64,000 bases of DNA. Source: Circinella minor (Eukaryota > Mucoromycota > Mucoromycetes > Mucorales > Lichtheimiaceae). The stretch spans positions 248,001 through 312,000 of the forward strand of contig JAEPRB010000004.1 of the NCBI GenBank assembly GCA_016758965.1, given 5' to 3'. Below the pieces are notes generated by a model that saw nothing but the letters and a program-made list of their open reading frames with translations, was not told where the DNA came from and did no database searches. Of the stretch, positions 1 to 12,426 are shown in pieces (positions within the stretch are counted from its first letter, which is position 1; every line of letters starts with the position of its first letter). The position numbers were made by a program, and so were the translations under genes.

Positions 1-869
1 CATCCTCTGCTTCGGGTCTTGCAGCATTGGTTTATACTTTGGCACAACTTTTTGATCTTAACGTTACTGTTTCCGAATTATCGCGTATCGCTCGTCAAGG
101 TTCAGGCTCGGCTTGTCGATCCTTGTTTGGTGGTTTTGTTGCATGGGAAAAAGGCGAAGCAAAGGACGGCTCGGATTCCATGGCTGTTCAAGTTGCTCCT
201 GAGTCTCACTGGCCTGAACTTGAAGCATTAGTCTGTGTTGTTTCAGATGCCAAGAAGGGTACTTCATCCACCGAAGGTATGCAACATACTGTTCAAACCA
301 GCCCCTTGTTCCAGGAACGCCTTAATATTGTCCCTGGTCGTATGGAAGCTATGAAGAAAGCTATTTTGGAACGTGATTTCCAATCATTTGCTGAATTGAC
401 TATGCGTGATTCTAATCAGTTCCATTCCGTCTGTCTCGATACATATCCTCCCATTTTTTATCTTAACGACACTTCGCGGGCTATTATTCAACTTGTTCAT
501 GCTTACAACAACAGTTCGCCTGATGGCAAGCTCAAGGCTGCTTATACTTATGACGCTGGATCCAATGCTGTCATCTACGCTCCCAAGGAAAACATGCGTG
601 AAATCATTCAACTTATCTCTCACTACTTCCCCAGTCAAGATGCCGCAACATACTTTACTGATCCATACAATGTCATTGCTGGTGCACCTCTTGGTCAAGA
701 CTTTGTTCCTCAAGGTCATGCTTCATTCAATGAGAAGGTTATCCCTGTTTTTGCTCCTGGCAGCGTAAGCCGTTTATTACACACCAAGGTCCACGATGGT
801 CCTCGTATTTTGGCATCCGAAGATGATTCGTTGTTGAATGCTGAAGGTTTGCCTAAGCGCACTGTATAA
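1..869 (+). CDS. MVD1: Diphosphomevalonate decarboxylase, 3' part (5' end outside window)
   Basis: Enzyme of the mevalonate pathway that converts mevalonate diphosphate to isopentenyl diphosphate in the cytosol, feeding sterol and prenyl synthesis. The frame is open from base 3 and continues upstream of the window, so only the C-terminal 288 or so residues of an expected 390-400 are present and no start codon is seen. Family hallmarks visible are the Ser-rich GSGSACRSLFGGFV segment of the phosphate-binding site and TYDAGSNAVIY, which carries the catalytic Asp (the usual form is DAGPNA; here Ser replaces Pro). The C-terminus is intact, ending GLPKRTV before TAA at 867-869. No intron is seen in this part. 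Identification is firm; the yeast name is ERG19/MVD1. Confidence 0.95.
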   Translation, partial: SSASGLAALVYTLAQLFDLNVTVSELSRIARQGSGSACRSLFGGFVAWEKGEAKDGSDSMAVQVAPESHWPELEALVCVVSDAKKGTSSTEGMQHTVQTSPLFQERLNIVPGRMEAMKKAILERDFQSFAELTMRDSNQFHSVCLDTYPPIFYLNDTSRAIIQLVHAYNNSSPDGKLKAAYTYDAGSNAVIYAPKENMREIIQLISHYFPSQDAATYFTDPYNVIAGAPLGQDFVPQGHASFNEKVIPVFAPGSVSRLLHTKVHDGPRILASEDDSLLNAEGLPKRTV

Positions 870-1484
870 ATATAAAAAACGGTAGTTTATATATACACAC
901 GTGCATCTCCCTAGTCCACTTATTCTGTTATTTGAATTTTTCCTTTTTTGTTTCCCTACATCTTTATAGTCTTAATTTTACATTCGTTTTTTTTATTAAT
1001 CTATCATTGTTCTTCCTGGAATAAAAGATATCACTATTGCTTAGTAGTTTACTTTTACACTTGAATACATTGTTATTTGAAACCAAATGTCACTAAATGT
1101 AATTGTAAAAAGAATTATCAAGAAAATTAAGATGTATATGGACTGTTGATTTTGTTGAAGTCATACCTTCGCGCATAATAATGGTGTATGACCCCTTTCA
1201 TTTTTGGTATTGACATTTATACGCATAAAATATCGGCCTCAAAAAATTGTAGCTGATAATCGATCAATAAATAGACAACCTTTCTCATCCTCAGTCAAAA
1301 TCATTTTTTACTTCAATTGATTAAAAAACAGTTTATAATTTTGCGCTTATTCACATTAGTACGCAACGTATCGCAACCATTTATAGCAATTATCAACATT
1401 AATGAAACAAAAAAAATACAAAATGTTTGTTTTTTTAATAGATGTTTAACGATATAGAATTTGATATACAGCTTAATTTACTAT
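870..1484. other. Intergenic, convergent 3' ends
   Basis: AT-rich spacer between two genes that converge. It presumably holds both 3' UTRs. An AATAAA-like site (aataaaag) lies at about 1020. No ORF or RNA gene is seen. Confidence 0.6.
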
Positions 1485-3492
1485 CTATTGAAGATCTTGA
1501 AAGATCCAGTCATTTAACATGTCAAGTCCATGCTCGGGTTGATCATAAGGTACCTAAATAATAATTAACAATTTCCATGTTATTAGAAACAATTGCCTCA
1601 TTAATTTGTAGAATAAAAATATTGCAATTACCATATGTCCAGCTCCGAAAACTCGAAGGAAAGCGAATTGACCGTCGTCTGTCTTGCGAAGTTCACCTGC
1701 CTTCTCGCCGGTGATCTTTGAAATCCATTCGGTATCCTCAGCATCAGCAAATTCTTTGCCACCGCTCCATGGTAATTCGACTGTCCATGCCTTATTACCC
1801 ATCCAGTTACAGATATAATCGGCATCACCAGCGTAGATAAGAACACGAATACCATCCTCAAGTAAAGGAGGTAACTCGTTAACATAAGGACGCATCCAGT
1901 CACCAGCCATCTAAAAGCGACAATTTTTTTTGTGAGTTTGTTGTTTTGATGTCAGTTTACTATATATATATCTTATCTATAACTTACATTGAAGCGGAAG
2001 TTGATTTGCATGTTACAACTTTCATATTCGCGGATTTGAGCACCAACAGCATCCTTGACTTCTTCACGGTTCAAATACTTTTGAACACTGCCAAGAATTT
2101 CATAGCAGAGGTCACCACCTTTACATTTTTCACGTACATCATATGGGTTCAAACCAGTTTGTTGATAAGGTTGGATTTGATCTTTGTTACACTTCATAGC
2201 AGCTGGAAGACATTGCCATACACTTTGAGACTTGTAACAGTTCTCAATTAAAGTAGCGCAAGCAGGGTATTGACGCTCCATAGCATCACATGTGGATTGT
2301 GAAAGGACAGGTCCATATGAATTCTCACACGCCATTTTTGCATAATACTTGTATTGGATAAGTGGATCCGTTAATCCGTTACCAATCAACAAACTCTTTA
2401 AATTAATGTTGGATAAAGTGGATGCATATTCTTGAATTTGTGCAGAAGCAAAACTGCCCTTATTGTTGCGGCTCAACTCGCCACCGATAGCAGGTATGTA
2501 ATGGCCAGCATCTAATATTATAATATGACACAATTAAGGAAATAAAAACCTGTTTAAGAATGACCGAACCTGCGGGGATTTTTTTTGTTATATTTTTTTA
2601 GTGCATGTATAAAGTTAAACTCACATGATTCGCCAGCAATATGGAAATCCAATGCTGAGTACTCTGAGAATTCTTTAAAGAATAATTGAAGAAAAGCATA
2701 AACATCCTTGGCAGCAGCAACGGTGTTGGAAGCACCTCCATTACCGTATGAATAACCAACATTAAGGGGCTAAATTATTATACATTTTAAAAAGAGATAG
2801 AAGTCAGCAGATGAAACAAAATCAGGTTAAAATGTAAATTACGAAACTCGGCGAAAGAGCTCAAACAATATATTACCTGATCCAAGAATATGACGCTTGC
2901 ATTATTGTTCCAGGAATAGTCGTTGATATATGTATCATCACCTGCGTCATTGACAGTGCATGGCCCTAACTCCATAAACAAACCGGTCAATGAAGAACAA
3001 CCTGGACCACCATTCAACCACAAGACAAGAGGATCTGTTTCAGGTTTGTTTCGTGACTCAAAGAACCAAAAGAAAAAGTGCTTATCTTGCTCAACATCAA
3101 GATAACCACTAATCTGTAGTATTTTTGCATTATGATTAAATATCTTTAATATGTCGAGTTTATTTAAAATTAATCAATCAAAAAAAAATACAAACCTGTT
3201 TAACATTAGGATCGCAGAGAGCTGGTTGCTTGTAACGCATCGAATACTCAGGGAAAGCAGGGTGTGAAAAGGCCTTGAAACCATCCTTGTCTCCGGAACT
3301 GGGAAAGGAAGGTTTTGGGAACCAGTCTTTGAAACCTTCTTGCACAATATCATGGGCTTGGTGCCAAGAAGTGGTTATGCCATCGACACTTTGTTTAATA
3401 AAGTTGGGTCCTGCAGAAACGGTGTTGCTAGTACATGCTAACAAAGCCACTGCAGCTACCGCTGTAGAGGTTAGAAATGAGAATGAAGGCAT
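1485..3492 (-). CDS. PRC1: Carboxypeptidase Y-like vacuolar serine carboxypeptidase
   Basis: Secretory/vacuolar serine carboxypeptidase (peptidase family S10). Six exons on the minus strand: 3492-3196, 3113-2877, 2769-2625, 2511-1988, 1910-1632, 1553-1485, giving 516 residues. The N-terminus is a signal peptide (hydrophobic core about residues 8-25, cleavage near VSA-GP), followed by a pro-region up to about residue 90 (inferred). The catalytic triad is complete. Ser226 lies in GESYAGH, whose Tyr codon is split by an intron. The Asp lies in GDADYICNW (about 430-432), and His493 is in GAGHMVPYD. The substrate-side motif [10 protein letters not shown] is present and several Cys positions match the family. 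Length matches yeast CPY (532). All joins keep frame. A vacuolar location is inferred from the family, not from a visible sorting signal. Confidence 0.94.
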
Positions 3493-6400
3493 TCAATAAA
3501 AAAACAAAGAATGAGGAAAAGGTAGAAAAAAAAGAAAAGAGGCAAGAGCGCTACTGTTACGTGTCCCCGACAACCGCATTTCAGGTTGGGGCGGGATTGT
3601 TGCCAAAGCAATAGTTTCCTTTTCTGCATTTTTGTAGTGGGAAATGAATAAACCAATCGGGTAATCCAGGGATACTCAATGTATACATGCGAGGAATATA
3701 ATTTTATGTAGATAGCACTGTCTATACAAAGCATAAAAGTCTCAATTTGCTGTTAAGTAACGAAAAATATATACTCTACGAGCTAAAAGTTCTTTAGCTT
3801 TTTTGAATAAAGGTTCCCTAACAATAAGATCCATTACTCATTTCAATCGTTTGTTATTGACATTTATTAAACATGGTGTGTTTTACTCTTGAATTCGGTT
3901 ACGTCATTCAACAAAGACCTCTTTGACCTAAATATTCTTTCAGCAGAACATTCATGATTTTTCGACATGCTTCCCATAACTACTATCACGTGTAGTTAGC
4001 ACTCCTTTTTTTTGACTGTCAACAGAAAGTGACGAATCTGCTAAGTAGAAAAATTAGATAGTAAATGTAACGAGGAATATAAGTAATCAATAACAATTAA
4101 AAAAAAGGGTCCGTGTAACAATAACACAAAAGAGACGTCATTAGATCGACGAATTAATTCGTTAGACTCTGAGCCAACCGTTTTTCGAAACAATCAGTTA
4201 TTGCATTAAATATCTAATCCCAATCTACATAACAGTTTGACTTTTCTCGACTATCGTACCAAATATTTGTAATATAAAACAGTTCAATTTTCAATTTCAA
4301 ACCGCTAAGTTTGTTAGTCAAAAATTAATAAAAAAAATTTTTTTTGACTTAATTCACTGTACAAGGATGACGATGGAACCGAATTTAAGAGGTGACTTGT
4401 GTTGCAAACCTTATCTAGTGCTAGTAACAAATATATTATTAATACGTAACAAATATATAGGCAATAACAAATATATGAATAACAACAATTAAATGTTGCA
4501 TTACTTCTGCATGTAGTAGCTTAGGTGATTAAGTAATGGCCAACAACTAGTAGGCAGAATATATCAAAATCCACGAGGTATACGGGTGAAAATGGAGGTA
4601 ATAAAGGATTTTATATAAGAAGGCCGTTGAATGAAAAAAAATACACCTACGTAGACCCAAGTAAAATGCGGTCAATAATAATATATCGATGGATCAGAAG
4701 TTGTCAGACAAGGGAGACTAAGTTTTGTAAATAGCGTAAACTGTTGTTTAATCGAATTAATTTATGGTCACTAATTACGTACTATGACATAAAATGAAAG
4801 CCTAGCCCTCAGTCAAGTATTTTTTTTTCAATACGTACTTTCCAGAAACTTGCTATATTCACAAGCCGCCCTATGAACACTGCGACGCGTTGAATATATG
4901 ATGGTGTAAAGAAGTTCTATCCAGCTCGAATCAATAGTCGTGGTGTCAAGGAAAGAAAATGTTAACCCTAATCAAGCGAAGGATCGAACAGCTGTAATCC
5001 ATTAGAATATATGTTCCTCAAGAAAGTCCTGTGATAGTTATAAACGAGTACCAGAAAGTTTAAGACCCGGTCACCTCACATGCGACTATTGGTATTGCAG
5101 TGTACACCAAAGATATACATCTACCAATATTTTTATTGTTTTTTTAAGTAATTAGTACGTATTATTATTACTTCTTAATCATGTTATATATGTGGTTATG
5201 TAAAGCATATTGGCGGGTATCATTAATGGTTTGCAATAATCGATGTGTTGTTTTACAAGGTTCAACTTTACGTATTTCGTCTATCGCCTAAACTTCTTAT
5301 TTGCATATCATTCCATTTAGCAAAATTTAGCGAGGCTGGAAGTAAAGGTGACGAATAACACAAAAAAATTACTTGTTCTGAAATTTCTAGGCAGATGAAT
5401 CGGCTTATATCACGCTATTGCTTTTGAACACAGATACTATATAGAGGAGAACTTTTATATCATACGTAACAGGTTATTAACGGTTATTAAATTTTAAGGC
5501 ATAATGTTTGACAATGTTGAAAAGTTAACGACTGTTTAATTAGTAAAACATTGAGATAAGTCCATCATATCATCAAAGAAAAACCGCTTTACACTCCTGT
5601 TTAAAATGCATGTTAATATATTTCTACTATAAATAGTGAAGTCATTATTAAATTGAGATATTACTCTATAAAACCATTTTCTACGTAGAAGATAGTATGG
5701 GTTTCAATGCGCTGTACTCTTCCTACTTTTCATATTAGATTAAGTCTCCTTAACACACAAATGAATCATTGAGTTTCTAAAAGAAATTAATCTTTCATAT
5801 GAGATATGTACGAGAGTTGTGTAGAAAAAAAGACTTGTAATTATTCATATCGTTTCTACTACTAGGCTCGTAATTACCACTAAACCATGCTAGAAACCTT
5901 TTTAATTCAAAACAGAAACGGTAACACGAATTTAACTTACAGTAGAAGTATATGTACTACACAGAATGAACTTGTTTGGAAGAAACCATGAGAAAATTGG
6001 ATGGAGTTAATACTTTCCACGCTTCATTAGAGAAAACATCAAACCTCGACATAACTCGTTTTCCGACCTATCTTTACCTTTTATTATTACTAATAAAAGT
6101 TATGTCAGTTTTGCAATAATATGCGTAGCTATATTAGACAGAGACATTCGGATTGGGCAAAAATTATACTGTATGAAGAGCCGCGGCTTCAATGCTCTCC
6201 GTTGAAGTGCGTTTTATTTGGGATTGACTGTCAGTCGAAAGAGAAGGAAAGGATGAACTCCGAAAACTACATACGGCTAACTCGTTCGTAGTGATGTTGG
6301 ACACGCACATGGTTTAATAAGAATTCTAGCAAGTCATCATTATATATGTAATAAATTAAACGGTTAGCTACGATAAAATTCAACATCGTATAGATACTTA

Positions 6401-6715
6401 GTACATACAAAAGGAGATGAAAAGTAATAATTAGCTGGATAGTTTGTGTTATTTATATACAAATTTTCTTGGTCTCAAAAACCAATTTCTTTGCTATAAA
6501 ATAAATGAATGTCTGCCCTGAATTCGTCTAAAATTTTGTAGTGACACAAATCGATAAGTGGTACAACTTTTCCGATAGCGTCAATACAAGTGTCACCTCA
6601 CAAGATATATTTTACTTCATATTTTTTCACTCGTTCTCCTTTGTTCCACACTTCTTTGTCTTTCTCTCTCTCTCTTTTTTTCGTTTTTTTTTTACTTCAT
6701 CGAAAAATTTATATT
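3493..6715. other. ORF-free AT-rich desert
   Basis: More than 3 kb between two divergently oriented genes. Bases 3493-3750 probably hold the carboxypeptidase promoter, and 6600-6715 is a CT-rich leader of the next gene. Between about 3780 and 6540 no reading frame of 60 codons exists on either strand, and the sequence has fewer T-tracts than other spacers. Three copies of a TAACAAATATA word lie at about 4423-4475. I recognise no RNA gene or transposon. Confidence 0.6.
4423..4475. repeat. Three spaced copies of TAACAAATATA
   Basis: The 11-base word occurs at about 4424, 4446 and 4464, separated by 7-11 bases of different sequence. Too short to assign to any element. Confidence 0.4.
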
Positions 6716-7546
6716 ATGGGTTTTACTCTTTGGCCTGGTGTTTACGTACCGGACTGGAACCTTTTAACAGGTGGCGCTACCCTCTATGGCGCTATTATGG
6801 GATTAACATCTATACTTACCGAAAAAGAAACTCCCATGGCTTATTCCAAGTTTGGAAGTATTGCTGGCATTAGTCAACTTCCTAGTCAGATTGGTATGTT
6901 TGTCATCTACATCCCAAGTGTTGTTGTAGCTATTCTGAACAGAAATGCAAGCGATGTCACCCGTTTCCAAATTGTGAATGCCGTCACCTTTGTACACTTC
7001 ATGAAGCGTGTTTTAGAAGTTGCATTTGTTCATGTTTACAGTGGTAATACGGATCTGAAGACATCTGTCACTATTGCAGCAACATATGCTACGACGGCAG
7101 CACTCAATCTTGCTGTCGTTCGCCGTCTGCCCGCAAGCACTTTTACACAAGGTTTCTACGTTGCTGGTTTAGCCTGTTTTATAATTGGTGAACTTGTCAA
7201 TGGTTATCATCACATTCTTCTTCGCCGTTTGCGTACCAAGGCCACTAAAGAAACCTCCAAGGTTAACGAATCAAAGGAAATAAAAGAAAAGAAGAAACAG
7301 TACTTCCTTCCCCGTGGAGGATTGTTTGATTACGCCGTTACACCTCATTACGCAGCGGAACAACTTAGCTTCCTAGGTATTATGCTTCTTAGTCAAAACA
7401 CGGCTTCCATGTCCGTTCTCAGCTTTCCCTTTATATACTTAACAATTCGCTCCAAGAGCACATACGAATGGTACAAGGGACGCTTATCTGACGATGAAAA
7501 GAAAGAGTTACAAACTCGTAAGAAGTTAATACCCGGAATCTGGTGA
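6716..7546 (+). CDS. Steroid 5-alpha-reductase family membrane protein
   Basis: Single-exon gene, 276 residues. The ATG at 6716 is chosen because upstream in-frame sequence is a low-complexity Phe/Ser-rich leader read from CT-rich DNA. The protein is strongly hydrophobic, with about six membrane spans. It shows the organisation of 3-oxo-5-alpha-steroid 4-dehydrogenase proteins: YSKFG near residue 42, followed by the LPSQIGMFVIYIPS helix, FIIGELVNGYHH in the middle, and the C-terminal GGLFDYAVTPHYAAEQLSFLG block with the conserved PHY..E. These features fit the NADPH-dependent C=C reductases of the ER (steroid, polyprenol and enoyl-CoA reductases). The exact substrate cannot be told from sequence; it is somewhat diverged from the Tsc13 and SRD5A consensus. 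The C-terminal KKLIPGIW tail is basic then hydrophobic. Confidence 0.8.
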   Translation: MGFTLWPGVYVPDWNLLTGGATLYGAIMGLTSILTEKETPMAYSKFGSIAGISQLPSQIGMFVIYIPSVVVAILNRNASDVTRFQIVNAVTFVHFMKRVLEVAFVHVYSGNTDLKTSVTIAATYATTAALNLAVVRRLPASTFTQGFYVAGLACFIIGELVNGYHHILLRRLRTKATKETSKVNESKEIKEKKKQYFLPRGGLFDYAVTPHYAAEQLSFLGIMLLSQNTASMSVLSFPFIYLTIRSKSTYEWYKGRLSDDEKKELQTRKKLIPGIW

Positions 7547-8381
7547 TAAAATTATTTTAGTTAAAGAATCCGAATAAACTTTTTGTGATACCTCAAAAAA
7601 AAATGATCAATTTCTAATTCCCCCGCTTGTCTATTTACAAATATGGATACAGGATGTGTGTGCTTTTTATATATATGTATTGTATCTAGATTGTGTTGTT
7701 CCCGAAAATAGGATAGAGGCAAATTTTTCTTTATATTTAGCTGTTTGACGTCGCTGTTGTTTATTAATACATCGTCCATATTTAAATTATTATATAATTA
7801 TTATTTTTTTGATCTAACTCATTTTTGTTAATAAACTCATGTTCTTGGATATATGATCCGAGCATGTTCTTATTGACATTTTTTTTTTGCTTTTATAATG
7901 ATGTGTTTTGAAAACATCCAAATTGTAGACTAGTGGAGCAGATTAAAGATATAAACGTAATATCTCATATCAGTGTCAAACTATATTTTTTATATTAAAT
8001 AATGATAGTCCTGTTATTTGAAAAGTTAAATAATTGAAATGAATGTTTGGTGAGTAATGGCTTCAAAAGGATTGATAGCAAGACCATAAAGTTTATCTTT
8101 ATTTTATATGTAAATGTGCACAAATGACAGTATCGCGTTTTCCTACATCATTTTGTACATCGTATTTTTAAAAGCTCATAGGCTTATGCTAATGTGATAT
8201 TATTTGTCTAGAAAGATCTGTTTGACTTATTATACGACAACCCCTATTCACTGATTTCATTTTTGTATTTATTGATATTAGGTGTATGTGTTTCCAGTAG
8301 GAACCAAGGGTATATATATATACAATTATTTTGGTATTGTATTACAGTATATAGAATGCAAAAATGCCCGTACGTAGATTT
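7547..8381. other. Intergenic, convergent 3' ends
   Basis: AT-rich, ORF-poor spacer between two converging genes. Presumed 3' UTRs; nothing else recognised. Confidence 0.55.
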
Positions 8382-10167
8382 TTACACAGGTACATATACG
8401 ATACGCAGCACATCTGCTACGACATCTGTTATTGCCCTTGTCTGTGATTCATTTTCCTTGCGCAAAACTCGGATACGATGACCTAGTACCTTATCAGCGG
8501 CAATTGTAACCAAATCTGGTGTCAAATAATCCCTTTGAAATAAAGCAGCTAGTGCTCTAGAACCATAATTAACCATCATATAAATAATGTCATCAATTTT
8601 CGAATAAACAAGAAAGAAAAAGAAAGAAAAAACTGCGACATACTTTGTGACCAAAACAAATTCTTGTGAGGCTCTTGCTGTAAGCCCACCTTGTATAAGA
8701 GGATGTGTTCGAATACCGACAACTATATCACGAATATAACGAGTAATATCGATATTAACGTAGACACGAGAAACTTGAGATGCTAAAGCTTTAATTTCCT
8801 TGTTTATATAATAATATAAATCAGTCTTCTATTTACATGCCCTTTTTACTACTTTTCCTTTATTTTGATCCAGAATTATAAACTTTTTAGTTTACCTCAT
8901 TTTTCACAAGTGCTGTACGTCGTACTGGTCCACGTGGAGTACCAAACGATCCAAATGCATCCTCGTCAAAATTATAGCTTACAAAAAATCTATCCAACTT
9001 TTCGAAAAAAAAAAAATACCATATTAGTTTCCCTCTTCTTCCCTTTAAATAGTATGATTATAAAATCGTACCAATTGAGAAGCTGTGGTTGTATGTTTGT
9101 AGTTTTGAGGTAAAACTGCAATAACAATAAAATATGGTTTTGGTACAGTATGCCGTGCATTGGAGATCTTGAGTTCTTTTGCAACAATGAGCTTTTTTTT
9201 GTTTTGTTTATGTTAGTTTTGTACAAAGTTGAGTTAGTAAAAAGTTGAATTTTATAATGCAAAAAATTGAATTACCTCGAGTAATGTAGCTTGAACGAGT
9301 TCATTTGTATCATGCAGTCGCTGTATAATAACAGATTGTGCTATTTTACCACTAGATGTTCGTTGTAGCGGTTCTCCAATGGCGTATTCAGATTCCTTTC
9401 TACTACTGCTTGCGGCACTCATGGTATCTCTTCGATCAGTAGATAAATGGGTATAACGTATATTTTGGGGAGGAGATCGTCGTCTGGTTGGTACATTGAA
9501 ATCAATAGGACTGACGGGGTGAAGGCTACGATTATCCTCTTCATACTAATGTAATTAATTATTAACTGCGTTAGATATGTAAACAAAAGTATATAAAAAA
9601 GACAATAATATACTTCTTTTATATCATTACATGGTTACGGTTGCCCATCGTTTTGAAACTTGGATATGATAATAATGAAGGTCTTGAATCTAATGCTTGC
9701 ATCGATTGTGCTGATCTATGTCTACTACCACTATCGGATGGTGGATGCAATGAATCTCCAAACAATTTATGTGAACTATTTCTGTGTTCAGTTGACTCGG
9801 TGTACTCATCCCTAGTTGCTGCAAAAAGTGAATGAACAAGATCGCTAGGATTCTGATTCTGGTGACAGATCACATTTGCTGTAGAGAATCCAAATAAGCA
9901 ACGGCATATCTGTTTAAAAAATACCTTGTATTACTTAATAATAAGTAGACAAAAGAATTATGAAAAGTATTAAATTATTACCAAAGTAGCCATTTGAGAA
10001 ACCTCGGGTAAGCGATGAGTAGCAGCTGTAAGAATCAGGTGTTTATCACGTCCAGAAATTAGACATAGTAATATAGATATAAATAAATCGTTATGAAATG
10101 CAAATCCAGCTTGTTTTTTGAGTATAGCTAAACGCTGTTGAATAGATTCTTTAGTCGGTTGAGACAT
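8382..10167 (-). CDS. MoxR/magnesium-chelatase-like AAA+ protein lacking a visible Walker A
   Basis: Seven exons: 10167-9982, 9909-9631, 9545-9276, 9191-9072, 8997-8896, 8798-8644, 8556-8382, giving 428 residues. The C-terminal half is clearly MoxR-like. The Walker B/sensor 1 region is recognisable (ATLLE...LKISNARHTVPKPYFIVIAV, about 240-272), then LDRF (the arginine-finger region), then a lid domain (YIRDIVVGIRTHP, LTARASQEF, ALAALFQRDYLTPD, LGHRI; about 335-400). The N-terminal part, where GxxGxGK(S/T) would be expected after HLILTAA (about residue 43-50), has no P-loop, and residues about 85-210 are a Ser/Arg-rich low-complexity insert. It is therefore probably not an active ATPase. No function is known to me. 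The splice model is supported by frame at all six joins. Confidence 0.78.
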
Positions 10168-10918
10168 TATAAAGGGCTCGATCGATAAATGAGAGAGGTG
10201 AAAACGACTTTAAACAAGACGAAGGTAAAAACATAGAGCACCCTAATAATGCTTTTATGATCGACGAGAAAGGAAAATGGGTTCCCGTTACACATACTAG
10301 TTTTTTTTTTTTTTTTTGCTCTTTATAAGTTATCATGAATTCTTTTGTTATGCATATTATTTTAAACTTGAGAAAATTCGTAAAACCTATTGACATATGA
10401 AAATAAGATACTTTTATGTAAACAAAAACCACATATTACCATATAGGAATCAAAATATTAAGAGAATAAATTCATTAAAACCTGTTTTACTAATATATGT
10501 TCATCATACACAAAACACTACACAACAAAGTACATCAGACTTATATCAATTAATTAAATAATAGTAATAAAAAAAGACAATATATGAATAAGTTTTGGAT
10601 AAATGAATTCTCTAAATAACGTTATTATGTCCTTATTTCTTTTTTAAAAAAAATAACTTCTCGTGAAAAAAAAAGTACATGGAGATAAGCGAAAACAATA
10701 ATAATAAAAATAAAAATATCGTCTCATTGCCGAAAATCCTCGCTTTGTGTACAAAATGGAAATGCTAGGTGATTATATTTATTTGGGAGGGCTAATAAAT
10801 AGATTTAAAATGATAATAAAAGAATTATGATACAAAAAAAAATGAAGTTAGATATCCAATATTAAGTTCCAAATAAATACATGTATATATTATAACCAAT
10901 TGTCAATTAAAAGAATAC
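10168..10918. other. Intergenic: promoter of the MoxR-like gene and 3' UTR of cytochrome c1
   Basis: Very AT-rich, with a run of about 16 T at 10301-10317. No gene seen. Confidence 0.55.
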
Positions 10919-12426
10919 TTACTTGTACACGATCTTTCTAGACTTAATAGGAGCCCACTTGAAACGCTTGAGCCAGATGGACAAAAGGGTCAAACCTGAC
11001 AAGATAATAGTGGCCTTCATACCCATCTTCTTACGATCATCGTGTTCAGGTTCAGCAGCCCAGGCCAAGAAAGTACAGACATCCTTAGCCATTTGGGAGG
11101 TAGTAGCGGGAGTACCATCTTCATATTCAACAAGTTCATCGAAAAGAACACGGGCCATGGCAATAGCACCACCTGGGAAGTAGGGGTTGTAGTTCAAACC
11201 TTCACGGACTTCGACACCTCCGGGTGGGTCCATGTAGCCAGTAAGAAGAGCAAAGACATAATCTTCACCACCGTGACGAGCCTTGGTAATCAAGGAAAGA
11301 TCTGGGGGCAAAGCACCGGCGTTACCAGCACGGGCAGCTTCTTCGTTAGCATAAGGTTGCGGCATGTAATCAGAAGGCTAAGAAGAGAAAAAGTAATTTA
11401 TATATTAGTTTCCAAAAGCAACATATATTAAACTCATCTTTTTTTTCTTTCTTTATTAATTCCTTTCTTTCTATCTCTCTCAAGTAATTATTTTCTTTTC
11501 TTTACCTTGCCAGGTCTCATGAACATATCACCATTGTCATCAGGACCATCTTGATATTCGACTTCTTCAGCCATAGCCTTAACTTCTTCCTCACTGTGAG
11601 AGACACCAATCAGGTTTCTCCAGGCAATACGATCGAGGGAGTGACAAGCAGAGCAAACTTCTCTGTAGACTTGGTAACCACGACGAATACTGTCAAAAAA
11701 TTAAAAGATAAAAAAAAAAAGATCATCAGTTTTTTTTTCTACTCCTTCAAAATTATCCATTATCGTAGCTTTCTTTTTCTTTCTCTTTTTCGATTAATCG
11801 CTTTGTACGTACGAGGCGTGATCATAAGTGCTCAATGGGCCGTTATGGGGCCAAGGATGCGAAGGAGGGTGAAGACCTTCATCGGCCATATTGGCAGAGA
11901 TACCACTATCAGCATACATGTAAGCCAAACCGGTGGCACCAACAATACCAGCAGTAACAGCAGCAACTTGCTTAGGATGCTGAAAAAAAAGAAAAGTTGA
12001 TTGTAAAAAAATATATAGGTCAGTCGGTCAGTTATTATATTTTTGTTTAATTCCGGGTTATTCACTTCGTCAAATCATAATAAATAAAAAGCGATCCAAA
12101 ATAAAATTACATACTTGAGCAGCAGCAGGCTTAGTTGACGCGAAACGGGCCTAATGAATTAATAAATGTTATATTTAAATGGTCAGTTTCGATAATAGTT
12201 TTTTTTATTGTTGGAAGGATGTGATTTCGCGTTGTATAGGGAAACCCCCCAAAAAAATAAATAATAGTAATAGTAAAAAAAAAAAAAAACATTTCGCGTG
12301 TGGCGTGATTTGTTGTGATTATTGTTGTAATGTTTTTATCCCCGTAAATTGATAATTTACCTGAACAGAGGGCTTGAATCCCTGTTGAACAGAACGCTTC
12401 GTTACGGGAGCAATCCGGGAGAACAT
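10919..12426 (-). CDS. CYT1: Cytochrome c1, heme protein of respiratory complex III
   Basis: Carries electrons from the Rieske protein to cytochrome c at the outer face of the inner mitochondrial membrane. Five exons: 12426-12361, 12150-12115, 11979-11813, 11689-11506, 11377-10919, giving 303 residues. A bipartite presequence is visible: a basic amphipathic stretch ([15 protein letters not shown]...RFAST), then a hydrophobic sorting segment (about residues 38-56). The heme-binding CSACH follows at about 103-107. GGAIAMAR supplies the Met axial ligand, and a C-terminal membrane anchor ([20 protein letters not shown]) ends with a basic tail. Length and order match fungal cytochrome c1. A perfect CRE-like site lies about 180 bases upstream of the start. 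Confidence 0.95.

Noticed and set aside
4980..5010. Minus-strand GTTCGATCC as a tRNA B box
   Set aside because: No A box or pairing acceptor stem at the right distance.
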